Source: an uncultured Limosilactobacillus sp. | Lineage (GTDB): Bacteria > Bacillota > Bacilli > Lactobacillales > Lactobacillaceae | Assembly: GCF_934202705.1 (NCBI RefSeq) | Contig: NZ_CAKPYE010000001.1 | Span: forward strand, 62,001 to 126,000 | Direction: 5' to 3' | Length of the DNA stretch: 64,000 nucleotides | Shown: positions 7,965 to 17,455 of the stretch, piece after piece | Layout of the letters: each line of letters starts with the position of its first letter | Numbering within the stretch: the first letter of the stretch is position 1 | The notes under the pieces: model-generated | The model's database searches: none | Told to the model about the DNA's origin: nothing | The model's input: only the letters and a program-made list of their open reading frames with translations | Position numbers and translations under genes: made by a program

Positions 7965-9263
7965 TTATGGGCGAAGCCGATTAAGCATCCGTGGGAATGG
8001 AATGTTTTCACGAATGTGATCCTGCAGGGTCACCCATGAAAGGAAGCGTTCTAGCCCCATTCCAAATCCAGAGTGCGGAACCGTACCATACTTCCGTAAG
8101 TCATCGTACCAACCATAGTCTTCTTTGCTTAAACCATTTTCTTCCAATTTAGAAGTGATATATTCGTAATCATATGAACGCTCTGAACCACCAATGATCT
8201 CTCCGTAGCCTTCTGGAGCCAGCAAATCAGCACAGATCACCTGCTGGGCATCTTCTGGATCTGTCGGCATGTAAAAAGCCTTAATAGACCGTGGATAATT
8301 CTTAATAAAGACTGGTTTATTAAACTGATCTGCCAAGAAAGTTTCTTCCGGTGCCCCAAAATCATCACCATACTTGACATCTAGTCCACCCTTTTGAAGC
8401 ATTTCAATGGCCTTCTTGTATGTAATCCGTGGATATGGCAACTCAGTAAATGGCTTTAAACTTTCAACAGATCGACCCACCATTTCAAGTTCGGTTGGGC
8501 ACTTGTCAATTAAATCTTGAATAAGGTAAGCAACATATTGCTCCTGAATTTGTTCGCTTTCTTCTTCGTGACACCATGCCATTTCTGGTTCAATCATCCA
8601 GAATTCGGTCATATGACGCCGCGTCTTTGATTTTTCTGCCCGGAAAGTGGGACCCATGGAATAGACCCGTCCCAGAGCCATAGCCCCAGCTTCTTCGTAA
8701 AGTTGACCAGATTGAGAAAGGTAGGCATCTTCATCAAAGTAGTCAACGTTAAAAAGTTCAGTTGTCCCTTCCGGAGCACTAGAAGTGAGTAGTGGTGCAT
8801 CAAATTGCGTAAATCCATGTTTATCAAAAAATTCCATTGTGGAAAGTTTAACTTGACTACGAATCCGCATTAATGCCCATGGTTTACGAGAACGTAACCA
8901 CAAGTGACGGTGGTCCAGCAAGAAATCAATACCATGTTCCTTGTTACCAATTGGGTAATCTTCACTTGCTCCCACAATTGCTAAATCACTGATATGGATT
9001 TCATAACCAAACTTTGATCGCTTGTCCTCAGCAATTTGACCGGTAACAACGAAACTAGTTTCTGGATGAAGGTCATGCTTAGCAGTTTCAAAAGTTTTTT
9101 CGTCAACATCATTTTTACGAATAATCCCTTGAAAGAAGCCTGTCCCATCTCTTAACTGAAGAAAGGCAATCTTCCCGCTTGACCGCTTATCAGTTAACCA
9201 TACACCAATTTTTACCGTTTCTCCGACATGTTGTGGAGCTTGACTGATCGTAATTGTTTCCAT
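7965..9263 (-). CDS. asnS: Asparaginyl-tRNA synthetase
   Basis: A class IIb aminoacyl-tRNA synthetase that charges tRNA-Asn. The 432-residue protein has an N-terminal OB-fold anticodon-binding domain (about 15-105), motif 2 with FRAEKSKTRRHMTEF near residue 208, and motif 3 with GMGLERFL at 401-408. The strand, order and neighbours (dinG, a YpmB-like protein, asnS, dnaD) are those of Firmicutes AsnRS and not of AspRS. It starts at an ATG after GAGGGGAAAAGA. No T-box leader is visible in the short gap upstream. Confidence 0.97.
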   Translation of the reverse strand: METITISQAPQHVGETVKIGVWLTDKRSSGKIAFLQLRDGTGFFQGIIRKNDVDEKTFETAKHDLHPETSFVVTGQIAEDKRSKFGYEIHISDLAIVGASEDYPIGNKEHGIDFLLDHRHLWLRSRKPWALMRIRSQVKLSTMEFFDKHGFTQFDAPLLTSSAPEGTTELFNVDYFDEDAYLSQSGQLYEEAGAMALGRVYSMGPTFRAEKSKTRRHMTEFWMIEPEMAWCHEEESEQIQEQYVAYLIQDLIDKCPTELEMVGRSVESLKPFTELPYPRITYKKAIEMLQKGGLDVKYGDDFGAPEETFLADQFNKPVFIKNYPRSIKAFYMPTDPEDAQQVICADLLAPEGYGEIIGGSERSYDYEYITSKLEENGLSKEDYGWYDDLRKYGTVPHSGFGMGLERFLSWVTLQDHIRENIPFPRMLNRLRP

Positions 9264-9284
9264 TCTTTTCCCCTCACTTCAAAG

Positions 9285-9803
9285 TTATAAGTTATTAATT
9301 TTTTGAACAAACTTTCCGGTATGGAAGTTGATTAAATCATAACATAATGCTCCCTTAGAATTAATATAGGTAACTTCCCAAACAATTCGGTCATTAAAAT
9401 AACCGGGAGCAGTCCGAATAATTCGCCGCGGTCGTTCACTAGAGCTGACCCTAGCAACTGCCTGTTGGCGATTAATTCCCTTTGACTGGTTAATGATTGT
9501 GATATGACCGCCCTTATCGGGAATGATAACCAGAACCTGTTTATTATGTTGATTTTTTCCAGCAACCGTATAGTACGTTCGATCACGATTATAAACGTAG
9601 AACCCGGTGGGGTGGTCTACGTGTGCATACTGTTTAGCCATTGAATAAGCCTCATGGCGTGCCTGTCGGCGCGGATGATTGGCAATCGCAAACGAAATCC
9701 AACAAACTAAAATTAACACCAAAATCGTTAATACTATCCGGCGAAAAACTCGCATTCCATTGATCCGGTTTTGCTTTTTTTGAACATCTCGCCGACTTTG
9801 CAT
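9285..9803 (-). CDS. YpmB-like membrane-anchored DUF5590 protein
   Basis: A 172-residue protein with a basic N-terminus, one membrane segment at about 21-43 (VLTILVLILVCWISFAI) and an extracytoplasmic domain containing the pattern YNRDRTYYTVAGKN and a C-terminal PepSY-like fold region. This resembles Bacillus YpmB, which sits at the same place next to asnS/dinG and whose role is not known. The start is placed at the ATG of MQSRR because AGGAAGG lies 7 bases before it; an ATG 21 bases further upstream has no such site. Confidence 0.75.
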   Translation of the reverse strand: MQSRRDVQKKQNRINGMRVFRRIVLTILVLILVCWISFAIANHPRRQARHEAYSMAKQYAHVDHPTGFYVYNRDRTYYTVAGKNQHNKQVLVIIPDKGGHITIINQSKGINRQQAVARVSSSERPRRIIRTAPGYFNDRIVWEVTYINSKGALCYDLINFHTGKFVQKINNL

Positions 9804-9850
9804 TGTCTTTTCCTTCCTCAGCAATTTAACAACTTTAACATTATAGCAAA

Positions 9851-12685
9851 TTAATCTTCATTTGTATGTTGTTGACGTTGTTTTAAGAATTTTTTTGCTT
9901 TTGCTGCAATTTGACTAGTCGGTACTTTTTCCACGACTAAGCCCTTAGGTAAAGCATTAATAATTGTTTGCCCATAACGCCGTTGTGCTAATCGTGAATC
10001 CAAAATTGTTGCCACTCCATAATCTTGCGGGGTCCGCAGTAGCCGACCAATTCCTTGACGAATACGAATCGTAGCTTTTGGTAATGCTGAACCATAAAAT
10101 GGGTTGCGACCCAGTTGCTTCAATAACTGATGTTCTGCTTTTGTAAATGGTTCATCAGGTGAATCAAATGGTAATCTAGTTACGATTAATAATTGTAATT
10201 GTTGATTTGGCAAATCAATTCCTTCCCAAAAACTGTTTGCGCCCATCAGAATTGAATTAGTTCCAGTTGCAAACTGTTTCAGCAGTTTTTCACGATTGCC
10301 ATTGATCCCTTGGGCCAGAATGTCACGCTGGTTAAAAAGATCGGTTTTCCTTAATAATCCATAAACTTGTTCAATGGTTACCAATGAATTAAATAGAATC
10401 ATAGTCTGGCATTGATTTTCTTGGGCAATTCTATAAATGCTTTTGGCTAAATAATTAATATAAGGATGAGTGTTTTGTTGATTTGGCATTTCAGCATCTG
10501 TCGCAATATACAGTCGCGCATTGTTTTGATAATCAAATGCAGACGGGAATCTTTTACTTTTAACATTCTTGGGGTCCAAATCCAATTGCTGATAAAGATA
10601 ATTAGAGCGTTGCGAAGTAAATAAGGTGGCCCCAACAAACAATTGACGGTAGAAATATGCATAAACATTTTCTCGTAAATAGTGGTTAGCAGCTAGTAGA
10701 CCACCAGTTAACCGCAATGTGCTTCGCTCACTCGATTGACGGACATTAATCCAGTACACGGCCGCATCATCTTCATCACGTAAATTCTGCACAACCAGTC
10801 GAAAATGTTCATCAAGGTGCGCTAAGACCTCCATTTGACTCCCCACTTGATTCATCACGTAACGATCACTGCTCAACCAGGATTCATTTCGTGCATTAAA
10901 TAAATGTTGTAGTGCGGTAAAATGCAGCTTTAAACTCGCTAAGGCCTGCTCTAATCGAATCATTAACGATTTGTCTGGAGATAATAACTCCAGCAGATCA
11001 CGATTGTCTACCAATTTCTCTATAAACTCTTCACCATCGTTAATACTGCTTTGTTCCAGCATCCCATATAGCGCCTGCTGAATGTATTCTAACGCTTCAC
11101 GAAATTCATGGAGATCAGAGCGCATTAATTCAAGATTATACTGTCCAAGTGGTAACTTTTGGAAGAGCTTCGCTAGTCCTTGCTCATTTTCATCTTCGGT
11201 TAAGCTTTGGAGCTGGTTAACCGCCACGGCTGCTCGCGGGAAACTAATCTCATCGCGTGAATTTCGCAAAACACTCTGGCTCAAATGTTGAGCTTCATCG
11301 ATAACCAAATATGTCAATGGACTAGTTGCCCCAAGTTCTTGAGCATGAGCTACTAAATAAGAATGGTTAGTCACGATCACATTTGCCAACGATAGCTTTT
11401 TTTGTCGACGCACAAGAAAGTCAAACCGATATAAAGGATCATCCTTTGATAGCGAAGCAATTCCATGATGACGAATTTCGGTAAAAAATGGGGAACGTTG
11501 TGAATTCAAATTTAATTCATCTAAATCACCAGTAGTGGTTTGAAGCAGCCACACCAAAATTTGTGCTTTAATCATTTGAACAAGTTGCGAATCATCGTGA
11601 ACACTTAATGAGTGAACAAACTTACTTAAATTTAAGTAGTGAGCACTCCCTTTAACCATTACTGCAGTCATGTTAAAGGGCAATACTTGGTTTAACTGCT
11701 CCATTGGCTTTGCGATGAGCTGTTCTTGTAAAATATTGGTAGCAGTGCTGATCACAATTTTATGCTGCGGATAAGTTAAATAACTTAAGGGTAAGAGGTA
11801 CCCAAGAGTCTTCCCCATTCCGGTACCGGCTTCAATAACTAATTGGTTATTTCCTGAACGACTAAAGTGATTGTAAATCGCATTCATCATTTTTGACTGA
11901 AGCGGTCGATATTCAAGATAATGACTAAATAAGCGCTGCTTTTGCCGTTTTAATCGGGGATAATGGATAGATTGAGCTGACTCAACCGCAATTGGTCGTT
12001 CCTTATGTAACGCAATTCCGCCACTAATAAAAAGATCGTTAGCTAACGCCAGCGGATGCTGTGCGCGTCGATCTAATTCTCTTTGAAAAAGGCGCGCCGT
12101 TTGAAACGGTAAATTCATTTCCATTTCCACTAGTTTTTTGAGAGTCACCGTTGGTAATTGCTTTAATTTGGTAAGTAAATCATTTAAAAGCACTCCAGTA
12201 GCTTCAGCATCAGAAACAGCACTATGCGGGTGATCATGTTCAATCTTGAGGTAACTGGTAAGATCCCGCAGGCGGTAACTTTTAGCAGTGGGCATTAAAA
12301 TTTGACTGAGCGTCACAGTATCAATCGCAGAAATTCTTAATGGATCCCTGCCAACACGTTCTAATTCATGGTTTAGAAATGGAAAGTCGAAATTGACATT
12401 ATGAGCAACAAAAATTGTGCCACTCAAGAGGCTTTCAACAGTTGGTGCGACATCTTCTAGCAATGGTGCTTTTCGAACATCCTTATCAGTGATGCCCGTT
12501 AACTGTTGAACACTGCGGGGAATTTTCATCAACGGATTGATCCGTGTTTCAAAATGGTTAATAATTTGCCCCTCTTGAATCATCACTAATCCAATTTGAA
12601 TAATTCGATCACCATTCTTAAAACTGGTTCCAGTAGTTTCTAAATCAACAACAGAATAAATTGGTTGTCGTTGCCTAGTTTTCAT
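9851..12685 (-). CDS. dinG: DinG-family helicase with N-terminal 3'-5' exonuclease domain
   Basis: A DNA repair enzyme of about 944 residues. The N-terminal DEDDh exonuclease domain (about 10-175) shows VDLETTG at 13-19, HNVNFDFPF near 95, and HSAVSDAEAT at 154-163. The superfamily 2 (XPD-like) helicase part follows, with Walker A EAGTGMGKT near 285-293, Walker B VIDEAQ, and motif VI IRQGIGRLLR near the C-terminus. No four-cysteine iron-sulfur cluster is apparent, in line with the Gram-positive DinG branch. Three starts are possible within 12 bases (GTG 12697, ATG 12691, ATG 12685); the last has the best spacing from TAGGTGA. It is the first gene of the dinG-ypmB-asnS-dnaD run and is divergent from the mevalonate operon. 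Confidence 0.92.
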   Translation of the reverse strand: MKTRQRQPIYSVVDLETTGTSFKNGDRIIQIGLVMIQEGQIINHFETRINPLMKIPRSVQQLTGITDKDVRKAPLLEDVAPTVESLLSGTIFVAHNVNFDFPFLNHELERVGRDPLRISAIDTVTLSQILMPTAKSYRLRDLTSYLKIEHDHPHSAVSDAEATGVLLNDLLTKLKQLPTVTLKKLVEMEMNLPFQTARLFQRELDRRAQHPLALANDLFISGGIALHKERPIAVESAQSIHYPRLKRQKQRLFSHYLEYRPLQSKMMNAIYNHFSRSGNNQLVIEAGTGMGKTLGYLLPLSYLTYPQHKIVISTATNILQEQLIAKPMEQLNQVLPFNMTAVMVKGSAHYLNLSKFVHSLSVHDDSQLVQMIKAQILVWLLQTTTGDLDELNLNSQRSPFFTEIRHHGIASLSKDDPLYRFDFLVRRQKKLSLANVIVTNHSYLVAHAQELGATSPLTYLVIDEAQHLSQSVLRNSRDEISFPRAAVAVNQLQSLTEDENEQGLAKLFQKLPLGQYNLELMRSDLHEFREALEYIQQALYGMLEQSSINDGEEFIEKLVDNRDLLELLSPDKSLMIRLEQALASLKLHFTALQHLFNARNESWLSSDRYVMNQVGSQMEVLAHLDEHFRLVVQNLRDEDDAAVYWINVRQSSERSTLRLTGGLLAANHYLRENVYAYFYRQLFVGATLFTSQRSNYLYQQLDLDPKNVKSKRFPSAFDYQNNARLYIATDAEMPNQQNTHPYINYLAKSIYRIAQENQCQTMILFNSLVTIEQVYGLLRKTDLFNQRDILAQGINGNREKLLKQFATGTNSILMGANSFWEGIDLPNQQLQLLIVTRLPFDSPDEPFTKAEHQLLKQLGRNPFYGSALPKATIRIRQGIGRLLRTPQDYGVATILDSRLAQRRYGQTIINALPKGLVVEKVPTSQIAAKAKKFLKQRQQHTNED

Positions 12686-12755
12686 GGTCATAATCACCTA
12701 CGATTAAAAATTATTACGTGGGATTGCCACTCTCCGTAAATAAGTATCTTTTCTT

Positions 12756-12784
12756 ATCATACTATGGAACCCATCACTTGACCA
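12756..12784 (-). promoter_or_regulatory. Candidate dinG promoter
   Basis: Minus strand: -35-like TGGTCA (12779-12784), 17-base spacer, -10 TATGAT (12756-12761). The -35 is weak, so the call is tentative. Confidence 0.35.
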
Positions 12785-12840
12785 TTAGTAATGAAACATT
12801 AAGGTTCCACAAAGATTCGGCGTCTGAATGAAAATAATGG

Positions 12841-12846
12841 TAAAAT
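12841..12846 (+). promoter_or_regulatory. Candidate extended -10 box of the mevalonate operon
   Basis: TGGTAAAAT gives an extended -10 element 42 bases before the mevalonate kinase ATG. No convincing -35 hexamer is visible, which is tolerable for an extended -10 promoter. Confidence 0.35.
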
Positions 12847-12888
12847 GGTGATTGGACTTTTTTGAGAAAGCAGGTCGATGTTCTTACC

Positions 12889-13836
12889 ATGCAAAAAAAA
12901 GGAATCGGTAATAGTCATGCAAAAATTATCTTAATGGGCGAACATAGTGTCGTATATGGTCAACCAGCAATTGCGCTTCCGCTCGCCAACATAACAACGA
13001 AGGTGATGATAACTGCAAATGACAATCACCAACAATTGGTAAAAAGCCGTTATTTTAATGGACTGCTGACTAATCTTCCAGAAAAAATGAACGGGATCAG
13101 CGAGCTCATTAACAAATTAATGAATCATTTTGATGGGCACCAAGATGGTTGGACGATGGAGATTGTTAGTGATATTCCTGCAGAACGCGGGATGGGTTCC
13201 TCAGCTGCGTGTGCTGTAGCCATCATTCGAGCAATGTTTGACTATTATGATGAACCCATTGATCGAAAAGCATTATTAAAATGGGCAGATGTCGAAGAAA
13301 AAATTACCCACCGCAGTCCTAGTGGCCTCGATGCTGCCACCGTAAGTTCAAATAAACCAGTCTGGTTTAAAAAGGGAGCAAAGGGAACGCCGATTAAATT
13401 AGATTTAGATGCAACAATGGTAATTGCAGATACCGGAATTAAAGGTGCTACTCGTGAAGCAATTAATACCGTCAAAGAGAAACTACTTCGACAGCCAGAA
13501 ATGACAAATACATTACTAAATCAGCTTGGTCGGTTGACGGAAGAAAGTCGAATTGCCGTGTCAAATAACCAAGCAGTCGTGCTCGGTAAAAAACTAACTG
13601 CCGCTCATCATGCACTTGACCAGCTCGGGGTAAGTGATCTAAAGCTGAATCAATTAGTAAAAGTTGCAATAGCTCATCATGCACTTGGTGCCAAGTTAAC
13701 TGGTGGTGGACGTGGCGGGTGCATGTTTGCCATCACACAATCCGCTTTAGGGGCTCGTAAAATCGCCAGCATCTTAAAAGAGCATGGGGCAACCGCAACC
13801 TGGATCCAGCCATTTAATAAAGGGGACATATCATGA
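12889..13836 (+). CDS. mvk: Mevalonate kinase
   Basis: Phosphorylates mevalonate to 5-phosphomevalonate, the first step of the lower mevalonate pathway to IPP. This is a GHMP kinase of 315 residues: substrate-binding HAKIILMGEHSVVYG near the N-terminus, the ATP-binding motif PAERGMGSSAACAVA (97-111), and the C-terminal GHMP motif KLTGGGRGGC. The start is placed at the ATG giving MQKKGIGNSHAK, which aligns with the family. The open frame extends 27 bases further to a TTG, but that start has no ribosome binding site; the nearest AGGT is rather far (14 bases) from the ATG, so the start is not certain. It overlaps the next gene by ATGA. Confidence 0.94.
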   Translation: MQKKGIGNSHAKIILMGEHSVVYGQPAIALPLANITTKVMITANDNHQQLVKSRYFNGLLTNLPEKMNGISELINKLMNHFDGHQDGWTMEIVSDIPAERGMGSSAACAVAIIRAMFDYYDEPIDRKALLKWADVEEKITHRSPSGLDAATVSSNKPVWFKKGAKGTPIKLDLDATMVIADTGIKGATREAINTVKEKLLRQPEMTNTLLNQLGRLTEESRIAVSNNQAVVLGKKLTAAHHALDQLGVSDLKLNQLVKVAIAHHALGAKLTGGGRGGCMFAITQSALGARKIASILKEHGATATWIQPFNKGDIS

Positions 13837-14801
13837 AAGCAAGCGCACGCGCTCATACCAACATTGCTTTAGTTAAGTATTGGGGGAAAAAAGATCAACA
13901 ATTGATCATCCCACAAACAGACTCATTGTCATTAACGCTCGATAAATTCTATACTGATACAACCGTTGAATTTAATAATCATTTAAAACAAGACCAATTG
14001 ATAATTGATGGTCAACCAATCGCTACAAATAAACTTAGTAAAGTAACCAGGGTTTTAGATCAAGTTCGTTCGTTAAGTCAGCACCCTCAATTTGCTAAAA
14101 TTAATTCATATAATCACGTTCCAATGGCAGCTGGGCTTGCCTCCTCCGCATCAGCATTTGCGGCACTGGCTTTGGCAGCCAGCAGCGCTGCCGGTCTTCA
14201 CCTATCTCCCCGAGAGCTTTCCCGCCTTGCCCGTCGCGGTTCTGGATCAGCAACCCGTTCCATTTTTGGCGGTTTAGTTCAGTGGCACGCAGGCAGTGAT
14301 GATGCTAGTTCTTACGCTGAGCCCATCATTGAACACGTTAATTTTGGAATCGAAATGCTGGCCATTTTGATTGATACGAAACAAAAAAAGGTGCCTAGTC
14401 GTGGTGGCATGCAATTATCAGTTACCACTTCCCCATTTTATCCAGCTTGGACCAAAATTGTTGCACAGGATATGATAGCAATGAAAACCGCCATCCAACA
14501 CCATGACATTCAACAAATTGGTCATATTGCTGAGGAAAACGCCATGCGGATGCATGCGTTAACATTGTCTGCAGACCCAGCCTTTACCTATTTTAATGGC
14601 GGAACCATTAAAGCAATCAACTTAATCAAAGGCTTGCGTGAACAAGGTTTAAACTGCTATTATACGATGGACGCAGGTCCGAACGTCAAAGTTATCTATG
14701 ATCGGCAGGATCGCCAACGAATTATTAATCAACTTGCTCCAGTGTTTGGTCAAGACCATCTGATCGTAGCTCAACCAGGTCCTGGAGCACATTTAATCTA
14801 A
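13833..14801 (+). CDS. mvaD: Diphosphomevalonate decarboxylase
   Basis: Converts 5-diphosphomevalonate to isopentenyl diphosphate with ATP. The 322-residue GHMP-family protein has NIALVKYWGK near the N-terminus, the ATP motif PMAAGLASSASAFAALA (97-113), a GSGSATRSIFGG stretch near 145, and the catalytic aspartate in MDAGPNVK (Asp280). It overlaps the mevalonate kinase stop by four bases and is followed 21 bases later by phosphomevalonate kinase. In pathway order it acts after that enzyme, the usual operon order in Gram-positive cocci and lactobacilli. Confidence 0.96.
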   Translation: MKASARAHTNIALVKYWGKKDQQLIIPQTDSLSLTLDKFYTDTTVEFNNHLKQDQLIIDGQPIATNKLSKVTRVLDQVRSLSQHPQFAKINSYNHVPMAAGLASSASAFAALALAASSAAGLHLSPRELSRLARRGSGSATRSIFGGLVQWHAGSDDASSYAEPIIEHVNFGIEMLAILIDTKQKKVPSRGGMQLSVTTSPFYPAWTKIVAQDMIAMKTAIQHHDIQQIGHIAEENAMRMHALTLSADPAFTYFNGGTIKAINLIKGLREQGLNCYYTMDAGPNVKVIYDRQDRQRIINQLAPVFGQDHLIVAQPGPGAHLI

Positions 14802-14822
14802 ATTTGGGAAGGTATTTCAATC

Positions 14823-15926
14823 GTGATTACAGAAAAAGCACCAGGAAAACTTTATATTGCCGGTGAATATGCCGTCGTTGAAAATGGGTTCCCGGCAATT
14901 TTAGTTGCTTTAAATCAATTTGTGTACTGTTCCATTGAAGCTTCAACTAATGAAACTGGGCAAATTATTAGTCATCAGTACCAAAATAATTCTGTTCAGT
15001 GGCACCGACACGGAGATCAAATGGTCGTAGATCAGCGTGATAATCCATTTTCATATATTCTTTCGGCCATCCAAGTCACTGAGGAATATGCTCGAACATT
15101 GAATCAACCACTAGGTGTTTACGATCTCCATATTGATAGTGAATTAGATAATGCTTCGGGGAAAAAGTACGGTTTGGGTTCTTCAGCAGCGGTCACCGTG
15201 GCCACTGTCAAGGCCTTGTGCAAGTTTTATCAGCTTCCTGTCGATAATGACCGAATTTTTAAATTGGCAGCCATTGCCCATTTTTCTGTCCAAGGTAATG
15301 GTTCGCTTGGTGATGTAGCAGCGTCTGTTTATGGTGGCTGGATTGCTTACCATTCATTTGATCGGCAATGGCTAGCTGAACAACGTAAATTTCTTGACTT
15401 AACAACGTTACTTAACCTTCCCTGGCCAGACTTGAAAATTGAATCTTTGACTGCCCCGGCTAATTTATCTTTAGTAATTGGCTGGACCGGCAAGCCGGCT
15501 TCAACTTCCCAATTGGTAGATAAAATTGCCGTTTTCAAAGCTCGGCAACAAGAACAATATCAAGTATTTTTGAATGCCAGCCGTACCTGTATTCAAAAGA
15601 TGATTAATGGTTTTCACGAAGGCAGTTTGTCAATGATACAAGATGAAATCCGTTATAATCGCTCACTCCTCCAAGAATTAGCGCGCCGTTCTGGAGTCCA
15701 AATTGAAACTCCAGTGTTAAGGCAACTCTGTCAAATTGCCGAACACTTTGGCGGTGCTGCAAAAACCTCTGGGGCCGGTGGCGGTGATTGTGGAATCGTG
15801 GCAATTGATGCCAATGCCAATATTCAGGAAATGATTAAACAATGGACGATGGAAAAGATTGAACACCTGCCCCTAACCGTTCACTTTATGAATAATATTC
15901 ATCGTTACACCATTAAATTAAAGTAA
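14823..15926 (+). CDS. mvaK2: Phosphomevalonate kinase
   Basis: Phosphorylates 5-phosphomevalonate to the diphosphate. The 367-residue GHMP kinase has an N-terminal KAPGKLYIAGEYAVVENG motif, the ATP motif KKYGLGSSAAVTVA (114-127) and a C-terminal KTSGAGGGDCGIV. It starts at GTG with GGGAAGG ten bases upstream. It is the third gene of a four-gene operon covering every step from mevalonate to IPP and DMAPP; the upper pathway genes (mvaA, mvaS) are not in the window. Confidence 0.95.
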   Translation: MITEKAPGKLYIAGEYAVVENGFPAILVALNQFVYCSIEASTNETGQIISHQYQNNSVQWHRHGDQMVVDQRDNPFSYILSAIQVTEEYARTLNQPLGVYDLHIDSELDNASGKKYGLGSSAAVTVATVKALCKFYQLPVDNDRIFKLAAIAHFSVQGNGSLGDVAASVYGGWIAYHSFDRQWLAEQRKFLDLTTLLNLPWPDLKIESLTAPANLSLVIGWTGKPASTSQLVDKIAVFKARQQEQYQVFLNASRTCIQKMINGFHEGSLSMIQDEIRYNRSLLQELARRSGVQIETPVLRQLCQIAEHFGGAAKTSGAGGGDCGIVAIDANANIQEMIKQWTMEKIEHLPLTVHFMNNIHRYTIKLK

Positions 15927-15942
15927 ATTTGGAGCGCTCAAT

Positions 15943-16971
15943 ATGGACTTAGAACATGCAAAACGTAAAAATGAACATCTCTCCTTAGCTGAAAAGTTTT
16001 ATTCTAGTGCGCACCAGGAGCATCCTTTTGATCAAGTCCGTGTATTACCAAATGCTCTTCCAGAAATAAAGACAACGGAAGTCAAATCAACAGTTTCAGT
16101 TCACAATCTGCATTTTGAGTGGCCATTCTATTTTGAGGCAATGACGGGTGGCAGTAGCCAGGCTAAAACAGTCAACGCAGCACTAGCAAGGGTGGCGAAC
16201 CAAACAGGATTAGCAATGTCAACCGGATCACTAGCTACCATGTTTAAACTCCCACAGTTTAACGATTCTTTTACCATTGTCCGAGAATTAAATCCTGATG
16301 GCATAGTAATCGCCAATCTAGGTGCCAACGTTACTGTTCAGCAAGCTCAAGCAGCAATTAATCTTATTCATGCAGATGCCTTAGAAATTCATTTGAATGG
16401 TGCTCAAGAAATGATCATGCCTGAAGGAGACCGTAATTTTCATTGGTTAACTCATATTCAGGAACTAGTCGAAAAGATAACTGTTCCAGTAATTATCAAA
16501 GAAGTTGGCTTTGGAATGACCAAAGAGAATTTGACCGCATTAAAACAACATGGCGTAACAATCATTAACGTTGCTGGACGAGGAGGCACTAACTTCGCCC
16601 AAATTGAAAATCGCCGTAACCATCAAACGAATTTTGATGACCTGCATGCTTGGGGATTAACGACACCTGAATCACTGATCGAAGCCCAAACCCTCAATCA
16701 CCTTTCGATTATCGCTTCTGGTGGAATCACCTGTCCGCTTGATGTCATTAAAGCTGGTGCCATGGGGGCAAAATGCGTTGGGGTAGCGGGATATTTTCTG
16801 CATGAATATTATCAAAATGGCGAAGATGGTCTACTAAGAACGGTTAAACAATGGCAAACAGAAATTATCGGGATCATGGCGATTCTTGGCTGCCACACAT
16901 TTAACGATTTAGTCAATGTTCCCAAAGTATATGGAAATGAGCTCATTAATTACATCCAACAACGACAATAA
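15943..16971 (+). CDS. fni: Type 2 isopentenyl-diphosphate delta-isomerase (FMN-dependent)
   Basis: Interconverts IPP and DMAPP using reduced FMN. The 342-residue TIM-barrel protein starts with a KRKNEHL motif and contains FEAMTGGSSQA (67-77), the NVAGRGGTNF motif near 215, and the glycine-rich SGGITCPLDVIKAGAMGAKCVG phosphate-binding region in two parts near 262-285. It closes the mevalonate operon; the ATG has GGAGCGCTCAAT upstream and a strong terminator follows within 5 bases of the stop. Confidence 0.95.
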   Translation: MDLEHAKRKNEHLSLAEKFYSSAHQEHPFDQVRVLPNALPEIKTTEVKSTVSVHNLHFEWPFYFEAMTGGSSQAKTVNAALARVANQTGLAMSTGSLATMFKLPQFNDSFTIVRELNPDGIVIANLGANVTVQQAQAAINLIHADALEIHLNGAQEMIMPEGDRNFHWLTHIQELVEKITVPVIIKEVGFGMTKENLTALKQHGVTIINVAGRGGTNFAQIENRRNHQTNFDDLHAWGLTTPESLIEAQTLNHLSIIASGGITCPLDVIKAGAMGAKCVGVAGYFLHEYYQNGEDGLLRTVKQWQTEIIGIMAILGCHTFNDLVNVPKVYGNELINYIQQRQ

Positions 16972-17017
16972 ACAAAAAGCCCAAAGTTCGGCAATCTGAA
17001 CTTTGGGCTTTAATTTA
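16971..17017. terminator. Bidirectional terminator between fni and the osmC-like gene
   Basis: A 14-bp stem (AAAGCCCAAAGTTC and its complement) with an 8-base loop. A T-rich stretch follows on the plus strand and TTTTTGTTTA on the minus strand, as expected between two convergent genes. Confidence 0.88.
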
Positions 17018-17029
17018 TTTTACTATTAA

Positions 17030-17443
17030 TTAAGCGTTGAGCTTCACTGTCATTTTGACACAATGTGAAACTGTTTGATAAACAGTTGAAACGTGAAGAA
17101 TAAAATCAACAAATTTTTGCTTTTCTTCAGGAGTCATTGAAGATGTGAAGTTGATGTCAATCGTCATTCGATCAACTACTGATTGCCCATGAACTAGTTT
17201 GTTCGTCACCGCCTGAGTAGTTACCTTAAAATGACTAACCGGGTATTTTTTGCTCTTAATAATCATTCCAGCAGACATCGCAATACATGAGTTAACGGCC
17301 CCAGTAAGGTATTCAACCGGGTTTGGCCCTGCATCAGTACCATTCTCTTTACATTGATCCGCAAAAAAAACATGGCCGCGAGCTTGGTTCTTTAATTGCC
17401 ACTCTTCCGACTGTAAGTCCGTGGTTACACAATATTCACTCAT
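17030..17443 (-). CDS. OsmC-family protein
   Basis: A 137-residue protein of the OsmC/Ohr superfamily, thiol peroxidases that reduce organic hydroperoxides. It has two conserved cysteines, in VNSCIAMSAG (about Cys53) and SHCVKMTV (about Cys129), and lacks a signal peptide. It is closer in layout to general OsmC-like proteins than to Ohr; which peroxide it uses cannot be told. A clean AAGGAGAAATTATT precedes the ATG. It follows the RNA methyltransferase gene by 12 bases, so the two may be co-transcribed. Confidence 0.85.
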   Translation of the reverse strand: MSEYCVTTDLQSEEWQLKNQARGHVFFADQCKENGTDAGPNPVEYLTGAVNSCIAMSAGMIIKSKKYPVSHFKVTTQAVTNKLVHGQSVVDRMTIDINFTSSMTPEEKQKFVDFILHVSTVYQTVSHCVKMTVKLNA

Positions 17444-17455
17444 AATAATTTCTCC

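Noticed and set aside
7895..8011. Extension of dnaD upstream to an ATG inside asnS
   Set aside because: It would run through a terminator-like hairpin and the asnS 3' end, and a TTG at 7894 has a strong ribosome binding site.
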